Positions 10,453-18,681 of a DNA stretch of 64,000 nt are shown in pieces. Below the pieces are notes generated by a model. The model had not been told where the DNA came from, ran no database searches, and was given only the letters and a program-made list of their open reading frames with translations. A program made the position numbers and the translations under genes. Source of the stretch: Sphingomonas hankookensis. Its GTDB lineage: Bacteria; Pseudomonadota; Alphaproteobacteria; Sphingomonadales; Sphingomonadaceae. The stretch is from positions 1 through 64,000 of the forward strand of contig NZ_LQQO01000007.1 of the NCBI RefSeq assembly GCF_001619955.1. The letters run 5' to 3'. Within the stretch, counting starts at the first letter, position 1. Each line of letters opens with the position of its first letter.

Positions 10453-12186
10453 TTACGCCTTCTGGCAGGTGAACGCCGCCGCCTTTTCCGTGTCGGTCGC
10501 CCCCGCCACCGGTCGTGCGACCAGGGGATAGGGGCAGAGCGGGCGGGTGCGGCCGGGCCACGGCGTCATCGGACCGGCGCTCGCCTCGATCCGGTCGGGG
10601 GCCTGGCCCTGTTCGACCCAGCGGACCAAGGCGCCGAGGCCGTCGAACTGGTCGGTCGCCGGACCGCCCTGACAGTGCGCCATGCCGGGCACCGGGAAGA
10701 TGCGGACGAAGCTCGGGGCCTGTCCGGCGTTGGACCGGTTCACGTCGTTCCACCACGCGATGGTGTCGTTGATCGAGAAGACCGGATCGGATGCGCCGTG
10801 CGGCACGATCATCCGCCCGCCGCGCTTGCGGAAGCGCGATAGGTCGCTCGACCGGGCGGCGATGTCTTCCCATGCCGAACGCGGAAAGCCCGGCGCGGTG
10901 GCGTGGATCGCGGCCGGATCGCGGTCGAAGTCATAGGCCATGGCATAGTCCATGCCGGCCTGCGGCCCCGGACCCAGCGCACGCGGCGGGGTGGAGAAGA
11001 TCGTCGCCAGCGCCGGCGCGCCCATTCCGGCGTTGATCGACGGCACCGCCGGGGTTTCCAGCCCCAGTTTCCAGATGCGCCAGCCATTGTCGGCCATGCC
11101 GGCATCCCAGGGGAAGCTGGCATAGAGCGATTGTCCCCGGCTGTCGCGCGGACCGCCGAAGCCGCGCACCATCGCGTCGATTTGCGCGGGGGCGAGGCAG
11201 CTCTGGTTCTTCTGCCCGCTGCACTGGCGCGCGCGCAGTTCGCGCACGACTTCCGCCGTGCCGCACTGGGCGAACGCGCCGACCAGTCCGTCGGCAAGCC
11301 CGTCCTTCGCGTCGCACGCCGCCAGCACCGCTTGCCGTGCGAGTAGCAGGTCGGCGTTGGAGAATGCCTGCGCCAGACGGGCGACCGGTACGCTCTTTTC
11401 ACCGGGCGCGCGGACCAGGGCGGCATAGCTTTGCGTGTCCCATGCCTCGGCAATCGCCGCCTTGGGCAGGGCGAAGCCGGGGGCGGCGGCAAGGATGCCG
11501 TCGAACGCCTCCGGGTAGCGTTGGGCGAAGGCCATGCCCTCCTGCCCGCCCTTCGAACAGCCCGCGAAATAGCTGTGCGCCGGGTCGCCGCCATAGCGCC
11601 GCTTCAGGATCGCGCGGGCGGCGTCATAGCTGGCCTTCAGCGACGCATGGCCGTAATCGGCGCGCGCCTGTGCATCGAAGCCGAACGCGACCGCGCCGCC
11701 GCGTGCCGGGTCGGCATTGGTTTCGTTGGAATGGCCCGAATCCTGACTGATGACGGCAAAGCCCTGCGCCAGCGCGGTTGCCCCGGCGTTGAGCGGCCCG
11801 ACCGCCGAGCCGATGTCGCCATTGGTGCCGCCGCCGCCCTGGAACAGGAAACGGCGGTTCCATTGGTCGGGCAGGCGCATGCGGAAGCGGATGGCGTATC
11901 GCTGGCCGTCCTGCCCGGTGCGTTCCCGCAAGACGCCGGTGACTTCGCAATGCGCGGGAAGGGGCGCAGTCTTCGCCCCCATGCCCAGATCCAGCACCAG
12001 CCCGGCGGCGCGGTCGTCGGCGGTCAGGATGCGCATGGTCGGATCGCTCCAGCCGCCCGCCATCAGCGCGGCGCAACCCTGCGGCGTGGATGCTTGTGTT
12101 GCGGCGATCGGCGTGACCGGCGTCGCGCATCCCGCCAGCGCCGACCCGGCGAGGATCGCGGCCATCGTAACCTGCCGTCGCGTCAT
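10453..12186 (-). CDS. Tannase/feruloyl-esterase family lipoprotein
   Basis: A 577-residue serine hydrolase likely to release phenolic acids (gallate, ferulate or protocatechuate types) from plant esters. The N-terminus MTRRQVTMAAILAGSALAGC gives a twin-arginine-like start and a lipobox (LAGC), so the enzyme should be anchored in an envelope membrane. The tannase nucleophile motif is CSKGGQEG, and a late HGASDP/GMAHCQGG pair supplies acid and histidine, with the cysteine next to the histidine typical of the family. The ATG at 12186 has GGAGAG five bases upstream; an ATG at 12204 overlapping the DUF3237 stop is possible. It ends the leftward ester-hydrolase operon. Confidence 0.85.
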   Translation of the reverse strand: MTRRQVTMAAILAGSALAGCATPVTPIAATQASTPQGCAALMAGGWSDPTMRILTADDRAAGLVLDLGMGAKTAPLPAHCEVTGVLRERTGQDGQRYAIRFRMRLPDQWNRRFLFQGGGGTNGDIGSAVGPLNAGATALAQGFAVISQDSGHSNETNADPARGGAVAFGFDAQARADYGHASLKASYDAARAILKRRYGGDPAHSYFAGCSKGGQEGMAFAQRYPEAFDGILAAAPGFALPKAAIAEAWDTQSYAALVRAPGEKSVPVARLAQAFSNADLLLARQAVLAACDAKDGLADGLVGAFAQCGTAEVVRELRARQCSGQKNQSCLAPAQIDAMVRGFGGPRDSRGQSLYASFPWDAGMADNGWRIWKLGLETPAVPSINAGMGAPALATIFSTPPRALGPGPQAGMDYAMAYDFDRDPAAIHATAPGFPRSAWEDIAARSSDLSRFRKRGGRMIVPHGASDPVFSINDTIAWWNDVNRSNAGQAPSFVRIFPVPGMAHCQGGPATDQFDGLGALVRWVEQGQAPDRIEASAGPMTPWPGRTRPLCPYPLVARPVAGATDTEKAAAFTCQKA

Positions 12187-12200
12187 GTTGCTCTCCATCG

Positions 12201-12731
12201 TCATGCCAGCTGATAGACGGTGATCCGCACCGCCGCCCCGTCCGCCGGATCGGCCGGGCCGACCGTGCCGAGGAAATTGCCCTGGTTGAGCCAGCCATGC
12301 TTGCCGAGCGGCACTTCGAACACCGGGGTCGTGCGGACCTTACCATCGAACACCACGCCCTTGTTGGTGATGTGGATGAGGGTGCCGTCTGCCTCGCGCA
12401 TCAGATAGGCGGCCTCCAGCAGGGTCGATCCGTCGGCGCGGACGAGTTGCCAGTCCATCCCCTCGGGCAGGATCGTGCCGGAGATGCGCGGACCGGCGAA
12501 GCGGCCGCCGGTGATCGGGATGCGGATGCGCTTGCCCATCGGCGTCGCGCCGACCTCCTCCGCCTTGCCCAGCGTCACGATCGCTTCATAGACGAAGGTC
12601 AGGCCGATGCTGGTCAGCCGTTCGGGGGTTGCCGCCGCCGCGCCGCCGGGGAGCGCCGCCGATCCGGCCAGCGCGGCGGAGGCGCCGAGCATCGCGCGCC
12701 GTGTCCAGCCGTCCGTCATCGAATCGACCAT
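12201..12731 (-). CDS. DUF3237 protein with Tat signal
   Basis: A 176-residue protein whose N-terminus (WTRRAMLGASAALAG) is a twin-arginine signal. The mature part is a compact DUF3237 (UPF0311) beta-barrel, with IPITGGRFAGPRISGTILPEG-type sequence and a C-terminal G-FLGTV segment. The family has no established activity. It is often found near aromatic or ester catabolism genes, and here it lies directly upstream of the tannase-like lipoprotein with a four-base overlap if that gene uses its upstream ATG. An ATG at 12719 is an alternative start. Confidence 0.8.
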   Translation of the reverse strand: MVDSMTDGWTRRAMLGASAALAGSAALPGGAAAATPERLTSIGLTFVYEAIVTLGKAEEVGATPMGKRIRIPITGGRFAGPRISGTILPEGMDWQLVRADGSTLLEAAYLMREADGTLIHITNKGVVFDGKVRTTPVFEVPLGKHGWLNQGNFLGTVGPADPADGAAVRITVYQLA

Positions 12732-12747
12732 CCTATATCCACTCCGA

Positions 12748-12770
12748 ATATTGTTATGTTATATATCTAA
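12748..12770. promoter_or_regulatory. AT-rich motif shared with the receptor promoter at 14.9 kb
   Basis: The short gap before the DUF3237 gene holds ATATTGTTATG (12748-12758) and, on the minus strand, TTAGATAT (12770-12763). Both strings recur upstream of the TonB receptor at 14892-14963. In a GC-rich genome this suggests a common operator. Confidence 0.45.
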
Positions 12771-12785
12771 CGTGGGTTGCCGGCG

Positions 12786-13769
12786 TCAACCGGTCTTGGC
12801 GAACTGGCGCTGGAGCCAGTGGTCGAACGTCTCGACCCAGTGCCCGACCGGCAGGGTGGGGGAGCCGACGCCGAAGCCGTGGCCGCCCTCCGCCGCGAAA
12901 TGCGCCTCGACCGGGCGACCCGCGCGACGCAGCGCGGCCATCATCGCCATGCTGTTGTCGGGCACGACCGCGCCATCGTCCATCGCGTGCAGCAGGAAGG
13001 TCGGCGGGGTCGTGGCGGTGACATGGTCGGCGGGCGAGCGGCGGGCGATCGCCGCTGCGCTCGGCTTCTTGCCCAGCAGCCGTTCGGCGGAGAGCGCATG
13101 GGTGAAGGGCGGGGCGGCGGCGATCACCGGATAGATCAGCGCGGCGGCATCGGGCCGGGCATCGATCCGGTCGACGGCGTCGTGCGCCGGATAGACGGTC
13201 TGCGCGAAGTCGGTTTCGAGTGTCGCGGCGAGGTGCCCGCCCGCCGAAAAGCCCAGCACCGCGACCCGGTGCGGGTCGAGGCCGTCCTTCGACGCGGCGG
13301 CGCGGACCATGCGCAGGCCGCGCTGCGCATCCTGCAATGGCACGTCGGCGCGGTTGGCCCAGCCTTCGCCGGGCAGGCGATAGACAAGGACATAGACGGT
13401 ATAGCCCAGCGCGTTCAGCCGCTCGGCGATCTCGACGCCTTCATTGCCGATCGACAGGAAGTCGTAGGCGCCGCCGGGGACGACCAGCACCGACGCGCCA
13501 TTGGCGCGCGCCGGGCGGAACAGGCGCAGGCCGGGCCGGTCGATATTGCGCAGGAAGGTGGCCGGGCTGTCGGCCGGGACCGTGACCGGGCGGAAGCCGC
13601 CGCCCGGCGGGGTGCCGGTCCATAGCGGCACGAACGGCGCGGCGGTCCATGCGGCGGGCGGGGCGGGGCGTTCAGCCATGGCGGCGGGTTTCTGCGCGAC
13701 GGCGACGCCCGTACCGAGGGCGAGCGACAGCAGCAACGCGGCGCGAAGGGGCAGGGAAAGGGCGGCCAT
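12786..13769 (-). CDS. Secreted alpha/beta hydrolase (acetyl-esterase type)
   Basis: A 327-residue esterase with a Sec signal peptide (LPLRAALLLSLALGTGVAVAQ). The fold shows VVPGGAY at the oxyanion position, the nucleophile elbow GFSAGGH, and late D (AMDDGAVV) and H (GGHGFG) residues of the triad, as in BD-FAE/Axe-type carbohydrate or feruloyl esterases. The ATG at 13769 is preferred over a TTG at 13775 because AGGA lies eight bases before it. It is cotranscribed with the hydrolase at 13791 (21-bp gap). Deacylation of plant-wall or aromatic esters in the periplasm is inferred from context. Confidence 0.82.
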   Translation of the reverse strand: MAALSLPLRAALLLSLALGTGVAVAQKPAAMAERPAPPAAWTAAPFVPLWTGTPPGGGFRPVTVPADSPATFLRNIDRPGLRLFRPARANGASVLVVPGGAYDFLSIGNEGVEIAERLNALGYTVYVLVYRLPGEGWANRADVPLQDAQRGLRMVRAAASKDGLDPHRVAVLGFSAGGHLAATLETDFAQTVYPAHDAVDRIDARPDAAALIYPVIAAAPPFTHALSAERLLGKKPSAAAIARRSPADHVTATTPPTFLLHAMDDGAVVPDNSMAMMAALRRAGRPVEAHFAAEGGHGFGVGSPTLPVGHWVETFDHWLQRQFAKTG

Positions 13770-13790
13770 GGGCAATATCCTGTCGGAGTA

Positions 13791-14849
13791 TCATGTCGCC
13801 GCGCCATCGATCCCGAAGGCGCGGCGCAGCGCGGCGATCTTGGCGGCGGTGAAGCGCTTGGCAAGCCCGGTTTCGGGCGCGACGGCATCGAAGCCGTGGA
13901 ACGCGCCCGGCGTCACGACCAGCTCGGTCGGCACGCCCGCCGCGTTCAGCCGCCGGGCATAATCCATGTCCTCGTCGACGAAGAGGTCGACCCCGCCGAC
14001 GCCGATGAAGGTCGGCGGCAGGCCCGACAGGTCGCGCACCCGCGCCGGCACCCCGGCGGCGGGAACGGACGCCCCGCCCGGTGCCTGCCCCAGGAAGGAC
14101 CGCCAACCGAAGACATTGGCCGGTGCGTCCCAGCCGATCCGCCCGATGAACGGCGGCACGGTGCGGGTGCTGCCGGTGCGGTCGTCGAGCATCGGGTAGA
14201 TCAGGATCTGCGCGCATAGCGGCACGCTGCGGCGGTCGCGCGCCATCAGCGCGAGCAGCGCGGCATGGCCGCCGCCCGCGCTTTCGCCCATCACCGCGAT
14301 CCGGGCGGGATCGACGCCGAGCGTGGCGGCATTGGCGTGGAGCCACAGCAGCGCGGCATGATTGTCGGCGACCGAACCGACATAGCTGGTTTCGGGGGCC
14401 AGCCGATATTCGACGGTGACGACGGCGCAGTCGAGCTGCCGGGCAAGGTCCTGGCATTGCAGGATCGATCCGCTGGCCGACCCGACGATATAGCCGCCGC
14501 CATGGGTGTGCAGGATGGCGGGACGGCGGGTGCCGGGCCTGGCGTTGATGACGTAGATCGTCACCGGCGGCTGGCCCGGCGCACCCGGAATGCGGCGTTC
14601 GACATGGGGAATGTCGGTCGCGGGCGGCGGCTGGGGCCCGGCGCGCATCGTCTTATAGGCTTGCGTAATCGGCGGCATGGCGGCGACCATCGCCTGGATC
14701 TGGCGGGCGCCGGCGCGCAGTTCGGGGGCGACCGCCGCGATCGGATCGGGCAGGGCGGCCGTAGCGCGGGCGAGGGCACCGATGGGTAGCGCCATTGCCA
14801 CCCCGGCCAGTGCTACGCCGCGCAATACGTCCCGCCGTTCCAGTGTCAT
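13791..14849 (-). CDS. Exported alpha/beta hydrolase, HSL-type
   Basis: A 352-residue hormone-sensitive-lipase-type esterase. It begins with MTLERRDVLRGVALAG, a twin-arginine-like signal. The diagnostic HTHGGGY oxyanion motif is near residue 115, the nucleophile elbow GESAGGG near 190, and the catalytic histidine is in GAFHGFD near the C-terminus. The start at 14849 has GGAGAGGTGG just upstream. As the first gene of the leftward ester-hydrolase operon, it faces a TonB receptor across a 239-bp regulatory gap, so uptake and hydrolysis of a bulky ester is the likely joint function. Confidence 0.83.
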   Translation of the reverse strand: MTLERRDVLRGVALAGVAMALPIGALARATAALPDPIAAVAPELRAGARQIQAMVAAMPPITQAYKTMRAGPQPPPATDIPHVERRIPGAPGQPPVTIYVINARPGTRRPAILHTHGGGYIVGSASGSILQCQDLARQLDCAVVTVEYRLAPETSYVGSVADNHAALLWLHANAATLGVDPARIAVMGESAGGGHAALLALMARDRRSVPLCAQILIYPMLDDRTGSTRTVPPFIGRIGWDAPANVFGWRSFLGQAPGGASVPAAGVPARVRDLSGLPPTFIGVGGVDLFVDEDMDYARRLNAAGVPTELVVTPGAFHGFDAVAPETGLAKRFTAAKIAALRRAFGIDGAAT

Positions 14850-14891
14850 GCCACCTCTCCCGCAGCCGCCACCGCTTCCGCCGCCCGCTGC

Positions 14892-14963
14892 TTAGATATG
14901 TTCTATAACTTCGTGTCTGCGCTGCGCGGAATGCGTTTGCAAACGATTTTAGATATTGTTATG
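14892..14963. promoter_or_regulatory. Divergent control region with direct repeat and palindrome
   Basis: The gap between the hydrolase operon and the TonB receptor holds TTAGATAT at 14892-14899 and again at 14949-14956, 57 bp apart. Between them lies the perfect 12-bp palindrome CGTTTGCAAACG (14934-14945). ATATTGTTATG at 14953 repeats the string at 12748. Which regulator binds is unknown; the LysR at 17618 is one candidate. Confidence 0.5.
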
Positions 14964-15088
14964 AACTATTGCAGTTGGAGGATGCCAACGCAGGAGAGGA
15001 ACAGGCGGATCACCGCCGGCCGTTCGCGTTTCGCGACGGTCCCGATCCCCGTTCGCGTCCGAAAGACGACGGACATGGGAGGATCATC

Positions 15089-17461
15089 ATGCGTAAGTGG
15101 ACGTTGCTGCTGGCGGGAACCGCCTTGTTGCCGGCAGGTGCCTGGGCACAGGATGCCGCGCCGCCGAGCGACCCGGTCACCGCGACCGCCGCCAGCGACG
15201 ACAGCGCGGTGGGCGAGATCATCGTGACGGGGCAGAAGACGTCCGAACGCCTGTCGCGCGCGCCGATCGCGATCAGCGTGGTGTCGCAGGATTCGCTGAC
15301 CCGGCAGGGCGTCGATTCGGCCTCCGCGCTGGCGACCACCGTGCCGAATTTGCAACTGAGCGCCAATGGCTTCGCGGTGCGCGGCATCGGCAGCAACAAC
15401 AGCTTCAGCGGCTATTCGACGGTCGCGACGCAGATCGACGGCATCTACGAACCCTCGGCACAGGCGCTGTCGTTCGGCCTCTATGACCTGGGCGCGGTGG
15501 AGGTGCTGCGCGGGCCGCAGGGCACCGTCTATGGCCGCAACGCGACCGCCGGCGTCGTCAACATCAACACCGCCGACCCGCGCAGGACGCGCGGCGTCAC
15601 CGCCGACCTGCAAATCGGCCGCTTCAACGAAGTCCGCGCGCGCGCCGCCGTCGATCTGCCGGTCAGCGATGCGTGGCGGCTGCGCTTTGCCGCCTATCGC
15701 CAGGTCGATGACGGGGTGGACGATAATTTCGGCGCAAGGCACGGCTATGGCAAGACCGACCAGTCGGGGCTGCGCGTCACCTCGCTGCTCGACGTCGGGC
15801 CGGTGACGTGGCGGCTGTCGCTGAACTATGGCCGCAACGAGGGGACGGTTCCGGCGAGCTACCTGACCAGCATCAACACTTATCCGCAGGGCAATCTGGC
15901 CGCTGGCACCTTCGGGCCGCGGCAGGTGATCGAGACCGACGCGCTGAACGTCGGACAGGCGGCGGTGCGCGACAACCGCATGGACCTCGAATATTATTCC
16001 GCCCGCTCGCGGCTGGGGTGGCAGGTCGCCGACGGGCTCTCACTGACCTATCTGGCGGGCTATACGCTGCTGAAGAACGACGGCATCGATGCCGCGACCG
16101 GCGTGTTTTCGCAGGAATCGATCGATCGACGCACCGAAAGCTGGTCGCATGAGGTCAACGTCAATTACGACCGCGGCATATTGAACCTCGTGCTCGGCGG
16201 GTTCCTGTATCAGGATCGCCAGCCGTCGGGCACGCGGCTGCTGCATGCTGGCGACACCGCGCCCGCGCCGTTCAACACCGTCTACAACCTGATCGGCGCG
16301 AAGATCGCGGGGACCGGCACCGGCATCTCGACGATCAGCGGCGTCGATGTCGTCACCAGCTATCGCGGGCAGGGCACCAAGTCGCAGGCGGTGTTCGGGC
16401 AGGGGACGCTGGAAATCCTGCCGGGCCTCAAGCTGATCGGCGGCATCCGTTCGACCTGGGAACAGGTGAACGCACGCAACATCGAGCTGGTGTGCCCCGG
16501 CGACACGATCGACCGGCAGAACATTACGCCCACGACCTGCCCCGGCATCCCGTTCGTCTTTGCGCTGTCGAACGATACCAACCGGCCCGAGGCGAAGTTC
16601 GACAATATCAGCTGGAAGGTCGGCGCCAATTACGAGGTCAGCCCGACCACGCTCGTCTATGCGACGGTCAGCACCGGCTTCCGTGGCGGCGGGCTGGAGG
16701 CGAGCGGCAATGCGCCGCAGTTCCGCCAGTACCGTCCGGAAACGGTGACCAACTACGAAGCGGGCGTCCGCACCACATTGATGGACGGCAAGCTGTATCT
16801 GAGCGCCACCGGCTTCAACATGGAGTATAAGGACCTGCAGGTGTCCAGCATCGTGCTGAACCCGCTGACCAACCAGGTATCGGCCGTCACCACCAATGCC
16901 GCGACGGCGCGGTTGCGCGGGATCGAGCTGGAGGCGAGCTTGCGCCCGACCCCGCGTGACCGGATCGGCGGCTATGTCTCCTACCTCGACGCGCGGATCA
17001 AATCCTTCCCTACGGCGTCGGACAATCTCAATTCGGCGAGCGGCAATTACAACGCCTTCGCCCCGGCGTTCGGGTTCCGGCCGCTGCCGGCCAACCTGAT
17101 CCTCGATGCGTCGGGCAACCGGCTGGCCAACGCACCGAAGTGGAGCGGGCGGTTCAGCTATGCCCACACCTTCGACCTGTCGAGCGGCGGGCGGGTGATC
17201 CCGAGCGTCGATTTCTATGCCCAGTCGCCGACCTATAGCGACGTGCAGAATTATGCGCAGAGCCGGCGCGATGCGTACACCAAGACCGACCTGAATTTAC
17301 GGTTCGAGGATGCGGACGACCGCTATTCGATCACCGCCTTCGTCAACAATGTCGAGGACAGCCGCGTGCCCAACACGCTGGTGACCGTGTGGAGTTCGAC
17401 CACCGCCAATTACGATCCGCCGCGCACCTATGGCGTGCGGCTGGGCATGAATTTGCGGTGA
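15089..17461 (+). CDS. TonB-dependent receptor, aromatic/ester locus
   Basis: A 790-residue outer-membrane receptor. Signal peptide residues 1-20 (cut AWA-Q), then a TonB box GEIIVTG at 42-48. The plug follows with LRGPQGTVYGRNATAGVVNI, then a 22-strand barrel. ATG 15089 has GGGAGG nine bases before it; the frame is open further upstream without a signal peptide. It ends in LGMNLR rather than a terminal aromatic residue, which is slightly unusual for an outer-membrane barrel. The position opposite the esterase operon and beside the vanillate genes suggests import of phenolic esters or lignin-derived aromatics. Confidence 0.9.
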   Translation: MRKWTLLLAGTALLPAGAWAQDAAPPSDPVTATAASDDSAVGEIIVTGQKTSERLSRAPIAISVVSQDSLTRQGVDSASALATTVPNLQLSANGFAVRGIGSNNSFSGYSTVATQIDGIYEPSAQALSFGLYDLGAVEVLRGPQGTVYGRNATAGVVNINTADPRRTRGVTADLQIGRFNEVRARAAVDLPVSDAWRLRFAAYRQVDDGVDDNFGARHGYGKTDQSGLRVTSLLDVGPVTWRLSLNYGRNEGTVPASYLTSINTYPQGNLAAGTFGPRQVIETDALNVGQAAVRDNRMDLEYYSARSRLGWQVADGLSLTYLAGYTLLKNDGIDAATGVFSQESIDRRTESWSHEVNVNYDRGILNLVLGGFLYQDRQPSGTRLLHAGDTAPAPFNTVYNLIGAKIAGTGTGISTISGVDVVTSYRGQGTKSQAVFGQGTLEILPGLKLIGGIRSTWEQVNARNIELVCPGDTIDRQNITPTTCPGIPFVFALSNDTNRPEAKFDNISWKVGANYEVSPTTLVYATVSTGFRGGGLEASGNAPQFRQYRPETVTNYEAGVRTTLMDGKLYLSATGFNMEYKDLQVSSIVLNPLTNQVSAVTTNAATARLRGIELEASLRPTPRDRIGGYVSYLDARIKSFPTASDNLNSASGNYNAFAPAFGFRPLPANLILDASGNRLANAPKWSGRFSYAHTFDLSSGGRVIPSVDFYAQSPTYSDVQNYAQSRRDAYTKTDLNLRFEDADDRYSITAFVNNVEDSRVPNTLVTVWSSTTANYDPPRTYGVRLGMNLR

Positions 17462-17520
17462 GGCGGAAGGCCGGGGCGGTGCGTAGCCGCTCCGGTCGTT
17501 CCTCCCATCTGGCACCTTCA

Positions 17521-17609
17521 CCGTACCCCCGCGCAGGCGGGGGTCCAGGGTACCACGCACGAACCGTCGTTCATGTGGCTCTGGACCCCCGCCTGCGCGG
17601 GGGTACGGC
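17521..17609. repeat. Paired palindromic repeat, CCCCCGCG family
   Basis: CCGTACCCCCGCGCAGGCGG at 17521 and its reverse complement ending at 17609 flank a 32-bp spacer. Each arm is itself a hairpin. It lies between the convergent receptor and LysR genes and probably serves as a two-way terminator. A second copy is at 34174-34264. Confidence 0.85.
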
Positions 17610-17617
17610 ACGCCTGC

Positions 17618-18568
17618 TCACTCGCTGTAATCGGACCAGAAGACCGAATCCCGCGCCTGGGTCGGATCGCGGCCGATGAAGCATTCGGCGACCAGCTTGC
17701 GCAACCACGACACCGCCGGGTCGGTGTGCGAGCGCCGGTGCCAGAACTGGCGCAGCTCGACGCCGGGCACGGTGAAGGGCAGCGGCAACAGTTTCAGGCC
17801 CAGCAGCCGGGCATAGATGCGCCCGACCGCCTGCGGGACGACGGTGATCATGTCCGACCCGGCGACCAGCAGCGGCACGCTCATGAAATGCGGCGAATGT
17901 AGCGCGATGCGGCGGTTGAGGCCCAGTTCGCGCACCTGTCGTTCGAAGCGTTCCTGACTGCGCCCCTCCTGCGACACGACGATATGGTCCAGTGCCAGGA
18001 ACTGGTCGAGGGTGAGCGTGTCGCCGATCGTCGGATGGTCGCCGCGTACCAGGCAGACGAAATGCTGCACGAACAGCGTCTGTTCGAACAGGCTGGCGGA
18101 ATTGGCGTCGGTCAGGTGACCGATGGCGAGGTCGACCGTGCCGCGCGCCATGCCGTCGATCAGCTGGGCGGGATCGGCCGCGACGGAATGCACCGTCACC
18201 CCCGGCGCCCGCTCCCGCAACCGCGCCATCAGGTCGGGGAGGAAGACGAGGTCGCCCAGATCCGACAGGCTGATGGTGAAGCTGCGGTCGGAGCGGGCGG
18301 GATCGAACCGGCCGGCGGGTAGGATTTCGGACTGGATCGTCGCGAGCGTGCGCAGCACGGGTTCGCGCAATTCCTCCGCCAGCGCGGTCGGCACCATCGC
18401 GCCGCCCTGCCGCACGAACAGGTCGTCGCCGAAATGGTCGCGCAGGCGGCGCAGCGCAATGCTGACGCCCGGCTGGGTCAGGCCGAGCGTGCGGGCGGCG
18501 CCGGAGACGCTGCCTTGCGAGAATAGCGCATCGAGGACGCGGAGCAGGTTCAGGTCGAGTGGCGGCAT
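17618..18568 (-). CDS. LysR-type regulator, divergent from vanA
   Basis: A 316-residue LysR regulator of the NahR/LinR/NodD branch. The N-terminal HTH is DLNLLRVLDALFSQGSVSGAA.. with TQPGVSIALRRLRDHFGDDLFVR. The effector domain follows from about residue 95 (FTISLSDLGDLVFLP). It is transcribed away from the vanillate demethylase genes, with a perfect 6-bp-arm inverted repeat 10 bp before its start, so it most likely regulates vanA and itself. Vanillate pathways in pseudomonads are usually governed by a GntR-type VanR, so a LysR here is a different control arrangement. Confidence 0.88.
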   Translation of the reverse strand: MPPLDLNLLRVLDALFSQGSVSGAARTLGLTQPGVSIALRRLRDHFGDDLFVRQGGAMVPTALAEELREPVLRTLATIQSEILPAGRFDPARSDRSFTISLSDLGDLVFLPDLMARLRERAPGVTVHSVAADPAQLIDGMARGTVDLAIGHLTDANSASLFEQTLFVQHFVCLVRGDHPTIGDTLTLDQFLALDHIVVSQEGRSQERFERQVRELGLNRRIALHSPHFMSVPLLVAGSDMITVVPQAVGRIYARLLGLKLLPLPFTVPGVELRQFWHRRSHTDPAVSWLRKLVAECFIGRDPTQARDSVFWSDYSE

Positions 18569-18577
18569 GTGAACCAG

Positions 18578-18592
18578 TTATACTAGGTATAA
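18578..18592. promoter_or_regulatory. LysR-type operator between LysR and vanA
   Basis: TTATACTAGGTATAA is a perfect inverted repeat (TTATAC / GTATAA) around a three-base centre. It lies 10 bp upstream of the LysR start and 90 bp upstream of vanA, the usual place for an autorepression and activation site. Confidence 0.65.
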
Positions 18593-18681
18593 GCGGGATA
18601 TGCGATGCTTATGGCGGGGCCGACTGATAGCATCATGTCATGAACCGAGAGCCGTCGCGAACGGCCGGACAGGAGCAGGAC

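Noticed and set aside
17462..17617. Possible tRNA or small RNA in the paired-repeat gap
   Set aside because: The fold is explained by two copies of one palindrome; no cloverleaf, CCA end or promoter was seen. No tRNA gene was recognised elsewhere in the window either.
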